Assembly (NCBI GenBank): GCA_947471745.1
Contig: CANJKZ010000915.1
Coordinates: forward strand, 620,001-684,000
DNA: 64,000 bases
Reading direction: 5' to 3'
Source of the DNA: Closterium sp. Naga37s-1
Taxonomy: Eukaryota > Streptophyta > Zygnematophyceae > Desmidiales > Closteriaceae
Below, one piece after another: positions 22,590 through 33,400 of the stretch. How positions within the stretch are numbered: position 1 is the stretch's first letter; each line of letters starts with the position of its first letter. The position numbers and the translations under genes are program-made. The notes under the pieces are model-generated. The model saw only the letters and a program-made list of their open reading frames with translations, did no database searches and had not been told where the DNA came from.

Positions 22590-23484
22590 AGGGCTTGTTT
22601 GTGTAGCGGGTCAGTGCGCCCATAACCCCCTAGGCCAACGTGCCTGTAACCCTTCCCTAGGATCAATCGGGGATCACCAGTGGACCTCTGACAAGCTCAT
22701 GGGCCTGTATGTTAGAGACTAAGGACGGGGTGTATGAAGAATAGGGGGCGAAATATCTCAAAATCGTTGGACTAATTTCTGGACAGAACTATCGACTTCA
22801 CAAAAAACATCGTCGACAAAAATTCCACAGTTGAAACTTGATTAAATTTATACATGTTGTAGCTCTCGTATGTAACTACAGCTCCCAATTTGAATCGTAT
22901 TCAAAGAAGAAGTAAATCTTGAGTTATCAATTCCGGCGCACTAGGGGGTAAGCTGTTACACGAACTTAACTCAATCACAATTGTTCTCACAAGATCCACA
23001 AAGACAATTGAGTAGCTAGAAACCAGGTAGGAGGGGATGAGGAGGACGAGAGGGAAGGTCTTCAAGGAGCCCCCCTTCTCTATAGGAACCCAACTTTCAC
23101 CCTTGTCTTTTTCCCAACCTCTCAAATCCACTTCATCCATTTTATCCACACTTGCCAACCTGGTTTGGCTTCTCCCAACCATTTGGCAGCAACTACAGTA
23201 AAAATGATGAATTTCCCAACACTCCAAAAGTCTAAACCTCTTACAAAGTCACCCGACAAATTCGCAAAGTTGCTGTATCCAAATATAATAAGCATACGAA
23301 CTTCAACTATTCGTAACTTTCTCGTTCGTGCTCCAATTGAAGCGATCCTTGGTCCGTCGAAATGCTCTCGAGCAGAGGAGTTACTTCAGATACCTGCTCA
23401 AGCCAAATAACATTTACACTTACTCTGAAAATCCAAACCACGCATGCAACGCACGAACATAAGATGGGAGGCAAACAGACGTGA
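22590..23484. other. Intergenic DNA, no supported gene
   Basis: A 108-codon minus frame at 22901-23227 has no recognised motif. The stretch 22709-22956 begins TGTTAGAG and ends CTGTTACA and could be an isolated LTR, but no primer site or partner was seen. Confidence 0.4.
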
Positions 23485-23952
23485 ATGCAAATGATAGCAT
23501 CACATAACACTGCAGTCGCCAAAGATGACGACATAGTCGTCATCACTGCTACTGACGTGAGAGGATCGCGTCCCCCCCCTCCTCCCCCCCCCCCCACCCC
23601 AAAGCGGAGGGCGACAGATTTGCCTGCAACCAAGGGGGCGATGGCGAATCTTTCGCCCTCGCAGGTGGTAGCGCTGCTGGCGCTTCTCCAAAAGCAGGAC
23701 GCGACCCCCGTTACAACGCTGGCAGCTACAACGGAAGCGGAAAATTTCGTTTCCGCTAAAACAGCAAGCGTGCGCAACAACGTCGCCACTTCCGCGCGGG
23801 TCGTCGCATCTCACCGCGCCGACAAGGGAAAGGCTCCTGCCGTCGACGATGAACCCACTGCCCCAGATGACTCCGACTCCGACTCCGATAGCGACGCGGG
23901 TGAGGAACCTGTTGGAAATGGACACTGGAATGGCCCGAAGTGGTCTCCCTAA
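23485..23952 (+). CDS. Hypothetical protein, possible retroelement first ORF
   Basis: 155 codons. The protein has a run of eight prolines near residue 31, a short predicted helix (NLSPSQVVALLALLQKQ, residues 55-71) and an acidic Asp-Ser repeat near residue 131. No known domain is recognised. It precedes retroelement-derived coding sequence in the same direction and could be a gag-like first ORF of the non-LTR or DIRS-like element downstream; this is inference from position only. Confidence 0.3.
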   Translation: MQMIASHNTAVAKDDDIVVITATDVRGSRPPPPPPPPTPKRRATDLPATKGAMANLSPSQVVALLALLQKQDATPVTTLAATTEAENFVSAKTASVRNNVATSARVVASHRADKGKAPAVDDEPTAPDDSDSDSDSDAGEEPVGNGHWNGPKWSP

Positions 23953-24319
23953 GGGCTACAGGTGTCGTCCTGGGGGGGTATAGCTGCGCTGACCCACCAA
24001 GGAGACATGCCCTTTCATCCCAGTTGGTTAGCGAACTGGAGCTATCCTGCAGAACCAAACAACCCCATGCCTCTCTTGCCTAACGATCTCCTCCCCCCTC
24101 TCCCCTCCCCCCTCTCCCCTCCCCCCTCTCCCCTCTCCCCTCCCCTAAGAGAGAGAGAGAGAAGGGTAAGGGAAGGCAACGACCAACCCGATAGTACGAG
24201 AAACTCACAATGCGTACTTAGATGGCAAGTCATAATGAGTTCACGTTGGACAATAGTGCTTGTTGCTACCAAGCCATTGGGCTATCATGCCTTGAGAGAG
24301 AAAAAAGGGAAACAGGAAG

Positions 24320-24321
<2 letters not shown>
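23953..24321. other. Short CT-rich tract and unassigned DNA
   Basis: A CTCCCCTCCCC tract at 24090-24146 is followed at once by AGAGAGAGAGAG, forming a local pyrimidine-to-purine switch. No gene is seen. Confidence 0.5.

Positions 24322-24392
<71 letters not shown>
24322..24392. repeat. (GA)n microsatellite, about 35 units
   Basis: An uninterrupted AG/GA dinucleotide run of about 70 bp. Confidence 0.95.
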
Positions 24393-24394
<2 letters not shown>

Positions 24395-24457
24395 CTTCGC
24401 CTCGGACCCTCCCAGTTCTCCACCGCGGCATCCTTCCGCCTGGGACTGCCCCTACCT

Positions 24458-24988
24458 GTGCCAAGACGCTGCAACTGCACGGCACACTCACCGGTCGAAA
24501 ACCTCAAAGCATATATTTCTATCCGCCATCCCGACACCGGCGCAGTGTGGATCTGTGACATCACAGTCACAGACCCCGTCTCCCACCAGGTGGAGTACGC
24601 TCGCAAGGCGCCCGGGTGGGCGGCCAGGATGCAAGCGGACAAGAAGGAGACCAAATATGCCGGGCGGAGCCCGTGGGTGGGCTTCTACGCCATGGCCGTG
24701 GAGACTTACGGCTACCCCTCACTTGGAGTCCTCGATTTCCTTCGCAGCTGCGCGGAGCTGGTGGCAAAGCGGCAGTTTAACGCCTCCCCAAAGTCGAGGG
24801 AGGTGGCGAAACTACTCACCGAGTACCGCCAGCGCTGGAGCGTGACCCTGCAGAGAGCCCAAGCCAACGCCCTCAGGGATAAGACCCATGAGGCTCTTAC
24901 CGCGGATGTGCTAGGCCTCCAGGGACCGTTCACTCCACTGAGCGAGGGCCAGCTGTACCAATTGATAGAAGACCCCTCCGGCCACTAG
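24458..24988 (+). pseudogene. C-terminal segment of a non-LTR-type retroelement polyprotein
   Basis: 176 codons ending at a natural stop. The segment ICDITVTDP followed about 25 residues later by KKETKYAG, then a block with FYAMAVETYGYPS and LDFLRSC, resembles the C-terminal part of algal non-LTR retroelement proteins, where a D...E-x-K endonuclease-like motif follows the reverse transcriptase. No reverse transcriptase precedes it; a GA microsatellite lies just upstream, so the copy is 5'-truncated. A poly(A) run 236 bp after the stop fits a retroposed 3' end. Assignment is by motif memory and moderate at best. Confidence 0.45.
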
Positions 24989-25224
24989 GGCCGGAAGGGG
25001 AAGGGGGCGGCTGTAGTTGTGTTGGGATAGGAGATTGATACAGTAGCTTTGCTGTGTGTGGTTTGCTGCTTTACCCTGTGTGTACCTTGGTGATATTAAT
25101 ACGAAGGACCGTTCAAGAGAGAGAGAGAGATGGCATGCCACGGTGGCGCGAGCCGTTGAAGTCGGCCCAAACCCAGGAATTCTCAAAGGCCCTCTGTGGG
25201 GAACTTCTTGTCGAGTGGGATACA

Positions 25225-25244
25225 AAAAAAAAAAAAAAAAAAAA
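25225..25244 (+). repeat. Poly(A) run, likely retroposon tail
   Basis: About twenty adenines follow the 3' region of the non-LTR-like segment and are followed by GA repeats. Confidence 0.6.
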
Positions 25245-25524
25245 GAGAGAGAGAAGAAGAAGCGTGCGCGTACCACGCATGGAGCCTCACTTGAATGGCT
25301 CCCAATTTTTGCATCCACAAAGAGGGGTAATATCCATCAAATCAAACTGATTCTTCACAGCATCTCACTCACCCGCACTAGCAACCTCATTACGTTTATC
25401 GGACCCAAGATTTGCACATCGTTGTGCGTGAATTGCTCGCTCACACGAGCGCGCTGATACATATCATGTAATTTAACATCATGGTTCAACCCTCTGTCGC
25501 TGCCATCCCGAAACAAAAACTCCC

Positions 25525-25782
25525 ATGGCAATCGCCACGCGTTCATGGTCGGGGGAACAGTACGAGCTCCTAGCAACCGCAGTCACCGATCGTGAAGTCA
25601 ACACCATGGGTGGCCGTCTCCGACAGGCTTTCGCTTGGTGGGCTTCCTGGTGCGAGAGCTCCTTGATCTTGTCGTTCATTGCTAATGGATATTGGCTCAC
25701 TTGGAAGGCATACTCGCCACCGTCTTTCCGCGACAACAATCATGCCGGCGTTTTGAATCACACTGCATGTGCTTCTTGGTAA
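25525..25782 (+). pseudogene. N-terminal part of DIRS-type reverse transcriptase
   Basis: 85 codons. The pattern LRQAFAWWASW, then SSLILSFIANGYWLTW and FRDNNHAG, matches the entry region of DIRS reverse transcriptases (a tryptophan-rich helix, an I-x-x-GY motif, then a conserved Asn pair). The frame stops at CASW, directly before sequence that belongs to the far end of the same domain, so the catalytic middle is missing. Confidence 0.5.
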
Positions 25783-26401
25783 ACCCTACGAGCGCAACCA
25801 GGGGGTATCAATCGCCCTTCGAGCCACGGCGCTCTCTTTCAGCCATCAACTCTTGGCACTCATCAATGAGGCGCCATCATCGAACGCGCGAGTGACCCTG
25901 ACCTCGGAGGTTCACTACGAGCTCCAATTCTGGCTTGAGCATTTTGACCATTTTAACGGGGCTCCGTTGCACATGCCCCACAGCCTGGATACGGTCATTC
26001 ACGTCGACGCTAGCGCGCACAGCTGGGGTGCGACCCTTTCATCCTTCCCCGGTGGAAGCTCGCAAGGAAGCAGCCCCATGCCAAAAGAGCTTCTCTCCAC
26101 ATCGAGCACATGCAGAGAGCTCGAGGGAATGTTATGGGCGCTGCGAACAATCCTGGACCAGATCCAAGGTCGCCACGTCCTCATTCGAGTAGACAACCAA
26201 GGAGTCTTCTTCATTCTTCGCAAAGGTGGCTCTAGGCAGCCCGGGCTCACTCTTCTCTGCAAGTCCATCGTCGCAATTTGCATGGTGCACGAAACCCGAT
26301 TGGCCATCGAATGGATTCCACGTGCCCTCGATGCGCATGCAGATGCAGTGTCCAGACTGGAAGACCACGATGATTACTTGCTCAAGCTCCCTTGGTTTTG
26401 A
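25769..26401 (+). pseudogene. DIRS-type RNase H domain
   Basis: 210 codons. The order HVDASAHSWGATL, STCRELEGMLWALR, RVDNQGVFFILRKGG and DAHADAVSRLEDHDDYLL gives the RNase H acidic residues in their usual contexts (Asp, Glu, Asp, Asp) and the ADxxSR ending found in DIRS and related elements. Just downstream, in shifted frames, ERRWGSHTIDLFAN and INAFSLDWGSEHGFAFPPP continue the DIRS-specific linker with stops, showing decay. Confidence 0.7.
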
Positions 26402-26834
26402 TTATTGGAAAGGCGTTGGGGATCACACACCATCGATCTGTTCGCGAACGCCAACAACACACAACTCTTGCGCTTTTGCTAAAAAAATCCGCACCCACGT
26501 GCAACTGCCATCAATGCATTCTCGCTCGATTGGGGATCAGAGCACGGCTTCGCATTCCCGCCGCCAAGCCTTATCCCAGCGACCCTACACCATGCCGCAC
26601 AAACGATCGCCACGTTGACGCTAGTCATTCCCAAATGGACAAGCGGCACTTGGTGGTCCCTAATCCGGCCCTCCCCACACATCTGGGCAATCGGCATCTC
26701 CTCCATCCTATATCTTGCTAGTGGTAGTCAATGCTTGCATGTGGGCTCACATCAACGTGCATTCTCGGGCGCTGGTCTTCCAGTCAGTCAAATCCTAGCA
26801 CTGAAAGTCAATTACAAAGATTGATGTACCATTC

Positions 26835-28031
26835 GTGTATCCTAAGATTACAGACATGCTTCCAAGGCTGCACCACCACCTACTTCATATGACAGCCAAG
26901 GCACGATCGGAATCAACAATCAACACATACGAGCCATACTGGGAGAAGTTCCGCAGTTTCTGCATGAAGGCCAAAGTGGAATTTTCGCCCGCTGCGGACC
27001 TAACACTAGAACACTACTTAGTGCACGCCATCAACCACAAGGCCACAGTCTCCAGCATACAGCTCATATGCGCAGCAGTCAGCTTTGCCCATCAAATGAC
27101 AGGGTCGGCCAACCCAACGAACGGCCCTTTCACAATGCAAGTACAAGAGTTTGCCAAATGACGCTGCCCTCGGGCCAACATGAGTGAAAGAGCCTGTCTC
27201 CCTTCATCAAGTCCAGACAATGGCAGGACCCTTCCTCTAGTCAAGCGAACCGGGCACCTACCAGAAAGGCCTCATCGTGTTGCTCATGTAATCGGCCTTT
27301 TTTCGCTTCTCCGACCTGGTGGCAATCCAGTGGGAGGACATCCAATTCGAGGCCACGGCAATGTGGCTCCTAATCCCACACTCAAAAACCGACCAGGAGA
27401 GCAAGGGCTTATGGGTCCCTGACGCCACGGCTGACAGACCATTCCGCCCCGTGCGGTGCACCAGGCACTTCATCCAGCTGGCACGGTATGGGCCAAATAC
27501 CAAAGGCCTGTTGATTCGTATATTTCGACGCAACTCCCCGCCATCCTCGCAGGATACCACCCCATCATACCCCATTGTCCGCATGTGGTGCTTGCATGCA
27601 TTCCAAGCAGCCGACATCGACCCTACACACCTCGGCACCCATTCATTCCGCAAAGGAGCAGCAACAGTTGCTGCCAGCATGGGCATCCCGGACCGCCTTT
27701 TCAAAGGCGCTGGCGGAGCGAAACCGCAAAGGACCTCTATGTCACCATATCACACGATCATCTCCTTGCTGCGTCGCGTCGCCTCTACGACCAGGTGCAT
27801 GTTCCATCCCCCTCGCAGCACGAGCATGCCCTTACTCGGCATCGTCAACAAGCACTCACCATGTATCAGGACGCGGTAAAAGTGCTGGTTTGGGGGGAGA
27901 TCGATCCGGTCACCGCACTGAACCCCGCGTTTTGCCTACGAAGAGTACGAAACCGTTTACAACCGCGTAAAAATACGATCTCTAGGCGATCGATTCTCCA
28001 CTTTTACCGCGTCCTCAGAAGACCCAGTTGA
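26835..28031 (+). pseudogene. Tyrosine recombinase of a DIRS-like element, frameshifted
   Basis: A SAM-like DNA-binding domain (26835-27161, with SESTINTYEPYWEKFRSFCM) is followed by the catalytic domain. Its first arginine is in FFRFSDLVAIQWED (about 27299). The conserved lysine strand is HSKTDQES, the H-x-x-R box is HSFRKG (about 27643-27660) and the nucleophile context is KDLYVTIS (about 27732-27755). The catalytic parts sit in two frames: a shift near 27707 separates the H-x-x-R box from the tyrosine. The enzyme would integrate a circular cDNA by strand exchange; this copy cannot make it whole. Confidence 0.7.
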
Positions 28032-28068
28032 AATGAGTCGTTGCATTTGTAAGGCAAATAGCAAGCCT
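28024..28068 (+). repeat. DIRS-like tail repeat, left copy
   Basis: A 45-bp sequence starting CCAGTTGAAATGAG recurs at 35709-35753 with about four differences. It abuts the insertion site of copia element A. Direct terminal repeats that are not at the extreme ends are a feature of several tyrosine-recombinase retroelements. Confidence 0.7.
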
Positions 28069-28069
28069 T

Positions 28070-28198
28070 TGTCAAACTTATATGATCTAGCCTGTGTAGG
28101 CTGTAGCGGGTTAGATACTAAGGGGTACACAATTCTAGGGTTTCATATTTGTATCACTTTCATTCCTTAGTCAATCCATTCTCGTTCTAAGTTTCTCA
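28070..28198 (+). repeat. 5' LTR of copia element A
   Basis: Begins TGTCAAACTT and ends GTTTCTCA; identical over all 129 bp to the 3' copy by direct comparison. No clear TATAAA box; the nearest match is ACTTATATGATC. Confidence 0.95.
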
Positions 28199-28212
28199 TG
28201 GTATCGAGCAGG
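28199..28212 (+). promoter_or_regulatory. Primer-binding site of element A
   Basis: TGGTATCGAGCAGG directly after the LTR, close to the initiator tRNA-Met complement TGGTATCAGAGC with one base missing. Confidence 0.8.
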
Positions 28213-28255
28213 TTCCCTCGTGGGAACTGTTCCTAGGGCCCACCAAGAATTTATT

Positions 28256-29110
28256 TTTCCTACCCGGGGCGCGTGCCGCCCCTGCTCGAAGCGCGCCTAG
28301 TGTCGCGCCCTCCTTAGCGGCCCCTCAGGCCCCGTCGCTGCCCTCTCTAGGCCCCGCGTGGCCCCTTAGCGGCCCCGTCGCCGCCCCTTACGGCCCCGCG
28401 ACCGCCTCTTACGGCCCCGCGACCGCCCCTTACGGCCCCGCGACCGCCTCTTACGGCCCCGCGACCGCCCTTTACGGCCCCGTCGCCGCCCCTCACGGCC
28501 CCGCGACCGCCCCTTACGGCCCCGTCACCGCCCCTCACGGCCCCGCGACCGCCCCTTACGGCCCCGTCGCCGCCCCTTAAGGCCCCGTCGCCGCCCCTTC
28601 CGGCCCCGTCGCCGCCCCTTACGGCCCCGTCGCCGCCCCCTTTCGGCCCCGTCGCCGCCGAGCCGCGACCCCGTAGCCGCCCTTAGCGGCCCCGTCGCCG
28701 TCCCCCCTCCCCTCGGCCTCGTCGCCGCCCTTCAGCGGCCACGTCGCCGCCCCTCCGCGGCCCCGTCGCCGCCCTTCAGCGGCCCCATTGCCGCCCTTTC
28801 GCGGCCTCGTCGCCGCCCTTCAGCGGCCTCGTTGCCGCCCCTTGCGGCCCCGTCGCCGCCCTTCGCGGCCCTGCCGCCCTTCCTCGGCCCCTCAGCCGCC
28901 CTTCCCGGCCCCGTCGAGCAGCCAAGCCGCCGTCACCGCCGAGCCGCCGAGTCGCCCTTGCTGCCGAGCCGCCGAGCCGCCGAGCTGTCGAGCCGCCGAG
29001 CCGCCGAGCTGCTGAGCCGCCGAGCCGCCGAGCCACCCTGCAGCCGAGCCGCCGAGCCGCCTCTGCCACTGCCACTGCACTGCCCCGCTGCTCTCTCTGC
29101 CAGTCTACTG
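28256..29110 (+). repeat. GC-rich tandem-repeat leader of element A
   Basis: Units of about 15-30 bp built on CGGCCCC(G/T)TCGCCGCCC and CTTACGGCCCCGCGACCGCC run to about 28900, followed by GAGCCGCC units to 29070. The leader ends just before the gag ATG. Element B has a related but differently arranged leader. Confidence 0.85.
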
Positions 29111-29115
29111 CTGTC

Positions 29116-30456
29116 ATGGCCACCCCCAGTGTTCTCACCTTTGACGCTGAGGGTCGGGCTGTAGACTTTGAGGTCTGGGTAGATGATCTGCAGCTTTTCA
29201 AACAGTGCGATAGGGCAGACGGTCTCTCTCTGTTTGACCTCACCTCTGGTGCCTCTCCTGCCCCTGCTGCTGATGCTGACGCCACTGTTCGCTCACAGTG
29301 GGCCACGCGCGATGCTGCTGCTCGCCTTGCTGTGCGCCGCCACTTACCGACCGCTGAGCGCGCGCATTTTAGTCAGTACAAGAGTGCTAAGACCTTGTAC
29401 GACGCTGTCGTTGCGCGCTACTCTTCCCCTGCCACTGCTGCCCTTAGCCGCCTCATACTGCCGTACCTCTTCCCTGACCTCGCCGCTTTTCCCACAGTCG
29501 CTGACCTCATTACGCACCTTCGCACTAGTGACATTCGCTACTGCGCTGCGCTTCCTGCTGAGTTCTGCGCCAAGAACCCCTCCCTTATGTACATCACCCT
29601 CTACTACATAGTCACCCGGCTCCCTGACACCCTTCGCTCGGTCAGGGACCACTTCCTCTCTGTTTGCCCCACCACCCTCACCGTTGACCTCCTCGAGGAG
29701 CGCCTCCTAGCAGCAGAAAAGAGTATAGTCGCTGTAGGAGCCTCTCGTGGTGACCCTCGTACCCCTGTCTTTGAGGGGTGCTCCCCCTCCCCCCTCTTGC
29801 CCTCTGTTGCCTCTGCTGCTGCGGCCGACCTCGTTGGTCTTGAGTCGGTCGGCGCGGCGTCTGCCCCTAGCGGGAGACGCCGCTCAGGCAAGGGCAAGGG
29901 GGGCAAGGGCGCTGGAGGAGCTGGCGGGGGCGATGGAGGCGGAGGTGGAGGCGGCGGAGGGGGTGGGGGTGGCGGTGGGAGTGGTGGCGGGAGTGGGGGC
30001 ACTAGTGGCGGCAGTGGAGACGGAGGAGGCGGCGGTGGTGGCGGTGCGAGCGGAGGTGGTGGAGGTGGAGGCGGTGGTGGAGGTAGCGGCGGCGGAAGTG
30101 GAGCTGGTCGGGGCGGCTCTTCGCAGAGGGTCGGCTCCGGTGGTGGTCAGCGGCAGCAGCAGCAGCAGCAGCGCACTCGTGAGACCCCTTCCCCCCAGCA
30201 GCTTCGTGAGTGGTACACTGCTCGTCAGCGGGGTGGGGGTGCTGGCCCCTGTACCTACGTTCTACGTACAGGCGACCGCACGGGTGAGCAGTGTGGGGGT
30301 CCGCACTCCACCCAGCGCTGCTTCGGCCGCCTGACGGACGCTTGGCGTCATCAGTTCCCCGACGCTACTGAGATCCCTCGCTGGGGCGAGCTGCTTAGGG
30401 CGGGTGTTGCGATCTTTGATCTTGATATGCTATTCTCGCTGCAATGTATGCTGTGA
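29116..30456 (+). CDS. gag: Copia element A Gag
   Basis: 446 codons. Residues 1-230 form the capsid-like region typical of copia Gag (FEVWVDDLQLF near the start, LPDTLRSVRDHFL about residue 175). A glycine-rich segment follows (residues 265-345), then a short Gln run and an atypical zinc-knuckle motif, C-x13-C-x3-H-x4-C (about residues 375-398). Gag would package element RNA in cytoplasmic particles. In element B the frame continues into pol; here a 4-bp deletion near 30432 puts pol into the -1 frame, so Gag ends with about 12 foreign residues. Confidence 0.88.
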   Translation: MATPSVLTFDAEGRAVDFEVWVDDLQLFKQCDRADGLSLFDLTSGASPAPAADADATVRSQWATRDAAARLAVRRHLPTAERAHFSQYKSAKTLYDAVVARYSSPATAALSRLILPYLFPDLAAFPTVADLITHLRTSDIRYCAALPAEFCAKNPSLMYITLYYIVTRLPDTLRSVRDHFLSVCPTTLTVDLLEERLLAAEKSIVAVGASRGDPRTPVFEGCSPSPLLPSVASAAAADLVGLESVGAASAPSGRRRSGKGKGGKGAGGAGGGDGGGGGGGGGGGGGGGSGGGSGGTSGGSGDGGGGGGGGASGGGGGGGGGGGSGGGSGAGRGGSSQRVGSGGGQRQQQQQQRTRETPSPQQLREWYTARQRGGGAGPCTYVLRTGDRTGEQCGGPHSTQRCFGRLTDAWRHQFPDATEIPRWGELLRAGVAIFDLDMLFSLQCML

Positions 30457-33400
30457 CTATTAGTGATGAGGGTGACTGTTACCGGTGTTTTCCGTCTGAC
30501 CCGGGCATTGAGGCTGCTGCTCTAGGTACTGGTGAGGCTGCTGCTCTAGGTGCTAGTGAGTCTGCTGCCCCAGGTGCTGGTGAGTCTGCGCTCTCAGGTA
30601 CCGCGTCGTCTCCGGCCACCCACACCTTCACCCTTGACTCGGGTGCTTCTCGCTCCTTCTTTCGAGACCGCACCACGCTTACGCCGCTTAGTCGGCCAGT
30701 GGCAGTCTCCCTGGCAGACCCCTCTGGGGGTCCTGTCCTTGCCCACTTCTCCACTGTTCTACCGTGTCCGGCGGCCCCTTCTGGCACCCTGTCGGGTCTT
30801 TACCTCCCCTCGTTCTCTACGAACTTGGTGAGTGGTGCTGATCTGCAGGATGGAGGGGTTCACCAGTTCACTCCTGCGAATCAGCGAGTGACCCACTGTA
30901 CCTGTGCTCGGACGGGCCGTCACTTGGCCACGTTTACCCGTCAGCCGGGGTCGAGCCTGTATACACTGACTACTGAGTCTCCTCCGGTCGCTGAGTCTGC
31001 TCAGGTAGCCGCGTCGGGTCAGGTGTTTGCTGCGGCGTCCAGGTCTGGTCCTGAGTCTGCCCCCTGCTCGTGTCGTCTCCTGTCTCACCAGACTCTCCTC
31101 TGGCACCACCGCCTTGGTCACCCCTCCCTGCCTCGTCTTCGAGGCATGGCCTCCCGTGTCCTTGTCTCTGGTCTCCCCCGGTCCCTCCCTCCTCTTCCTC
31201 CAGGGCCTGCCCCCACCTGCGTTCCCTGCGTCGAGGGGCGGCAGCGCGCTGCTCCTCACTCCTCCGAGTTTCCTCCGACAGAGGCTCCGCTGCAGACGCT
31301 TCACATGGACGTGTGGGGCCCAGCCCGCGTCCGTGGACAGGGTCACGAGCGTTACTTCCTGCTGGTGGTTGACAACTACTCGCGTTACACCGCAGTCTTC
31401 CCCTTGCGCAGCAAGCGTGAGGTCACTGAGGTGTTGATCGCCGGGATCCGCGCAGCTCGTCTCCAGCTCAGAGAGAGTTTCGGCTCGGACTTTCCTGTTC
31501 TGCGTCTGCACTCTGACAGAGGCATAGAGTTCTCCTCTGACCTTCTGCGAGCCTTCTGTCGTGCACAAGGCATCCGCCAGACCTTCACGCTTCCGGACTC
31601 TCCGCAGCAAAATGGGATTGCTGAGCGCCGCATTGGCATGGTCATGGACGTCGCTCGTACGTCCATGGTCCATGCGGCTGCCCCCCATTTTCTGTGGCCG
31701 TTTGCGGTTCGGTACGTGGCGCATCAGATCAACCTTCAGCCCCGGGTCTCCATGCCGGAGACCTCCCCTGCTTTGCTGTGGACGGGGAAGGTTGGCGATG
31801 CGTCTGCGTTCCGTGTCTGGGGATCTCGGGCGTTTGTTCGCGACTTGTCTGCGGACAAGCTGTCCCCTCGTGCTGTTCCCTGCGTCTTCCTTGGCTTCCC
31901 CCCTGATGCGCCGGGCTGGCAGTTCTACCACCCCACCACGCACCGTGTTCTGTCCTCCCAGGACGTCACGTTTGACGAGTCGGTTCCCTACTACCGTCTC
32001 TTCCCCTACCGCACTGCGTCCCTCCCCCCCCCGCCGCTCTTCCTTACGCCAGGTCCCCCTCCGGTAGACCCCCTCCCCCCTCAGGGTCCTGCCCCTTCAG
32101 GTGTGTCTCAGGTAGACGCAGTCAACCCTGTCGAGGTAGCTGTTGACTCTGGCGCTACTAGGGGTGCTGAGCCTGCGGGTGCTGGGTCTGGGGTTGCTGA
32201 GCCTGGGGGTGCTGAGTCTGGGGGTGCTGACTCTGGGGGTGCTGCGCCTAGGAGTGCTGAGCCTGGGGGTGCTGCGCCTGGGGGTGCTGAGCCTGGGGGT
32301 GCTGCGTCTGGGGGTGCGGAGTCTGAGGGTACTGGACCTGCTCATGTGGCGTCTGGCGGTGCTGGGCCTGGAGGTTCTTCGGGTACTTCGTCCCGGCGGG
32401 AGCTACTCTCTCCACAGGAGCTGCGTGAGTGGTTTGCCCGGCGCTGGAGGCGAGCTGCTGGAGCTGGAGGTGCTGCGGGTGCTGGATGTTCTGCTGCTGC
32501 TGAGGGTGCTGGTGCCGCGGGTCCCGGAGGTGCTCGTACTGGGAGTACTCGAGCTGCTGGGCCTGCGGGTGCTTCTCGTACTGGAGCTGGTGGTGCTGCG
32601 GGCGTCGGTGCTACTGAGGGTGCTGGAGCTGGACCCGCTGCGTCTTCTGGTGGTCCGGCTGGAGCTGGAGCTGCTGAGGGTGTTGGCGCTGAGGGTGCCT
32701 CTGGTGCTGGTGCCTCTGAGGGTACTGGAGTTGGCACTGCTGGAGCTGGGGGTGCTGCTGGCGCTGGTGATGTCGTTCGGGGTGCTGGTGCTATCCCTTC
32801 TAGTGCTAGTGGTGCTGCGCGGCCGCGGCCGTACTTCGTTCCGCTCCTTGAGCAGGTTCTTGGTCTTCCGCCCTCTGCTAGTCCGGCTCCTCCCTTAGAG
32901 TGTCCACCGCCTGTCCAGTCCGAGTCACAGATACAGCCTACCTCTCCTCTGCCTGCTCCTTCTCCCTACACTGGTCCTACTGGAGGTCTTGCTGAGCGTC
33001 GTGAGCCTGCGTCTCGTCCTGCGTCGCCTGTCCGTGCTGCTCGCACTAGTGGTCGTGGTTCGCGTCAGCGTCCTCCCCCTGTCCCCGGCACGCACCGGAT
33101 GTCTCTGCGTCCCTCCACTGCTCCGCTGCGTGCCCCTTTGCCTTCTCCTCCTGAGTCCTCTCTTCCTGTTCTTGCTGACCCGGAGTCGGACTCCCTTCGT
33201 GCTGCCAGTCCTACTGTCACGCGTCTCCTTGCTACTGTCGTCACTGACCCTTCCTTTGAGTCCGCTGCTGCGTCTGCCTTAGTTTCTGAGCTTGTCGACT
33301 TCGCTGCTCGCTGTCGCCTCGACTACGCTGCTAGTCTTGTCGCTGAGTCTTAGTCTGTCTGTCCTCCGTCCGTCGGGGGTGAGTGTGCCCTTGGCACGGA

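Larger units (their letters stand above)
25525..28069 (+). mobile_element. DIRS-like tyrosine-recombinase retroelement, decayed
   Basis: Plus-strand coding remnants come in the order expected for DIRS elements: start of a DIRS-type reverse transcriptase (25600-25770), end of the same domain plus RNase H (25769-26401), a DIRS-specific linker (26400-26830), then a tyrosine recombinase (26835-28020). The catalytic palm of the reverse transcriptase is deleted and several frameshifts are present. The tail is interrupted by copia element A at 28070; a diverged second copy of the tail repeat lies beyond that insertion at 35709-35753. The left end was not defined. Confidence 0.7.
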
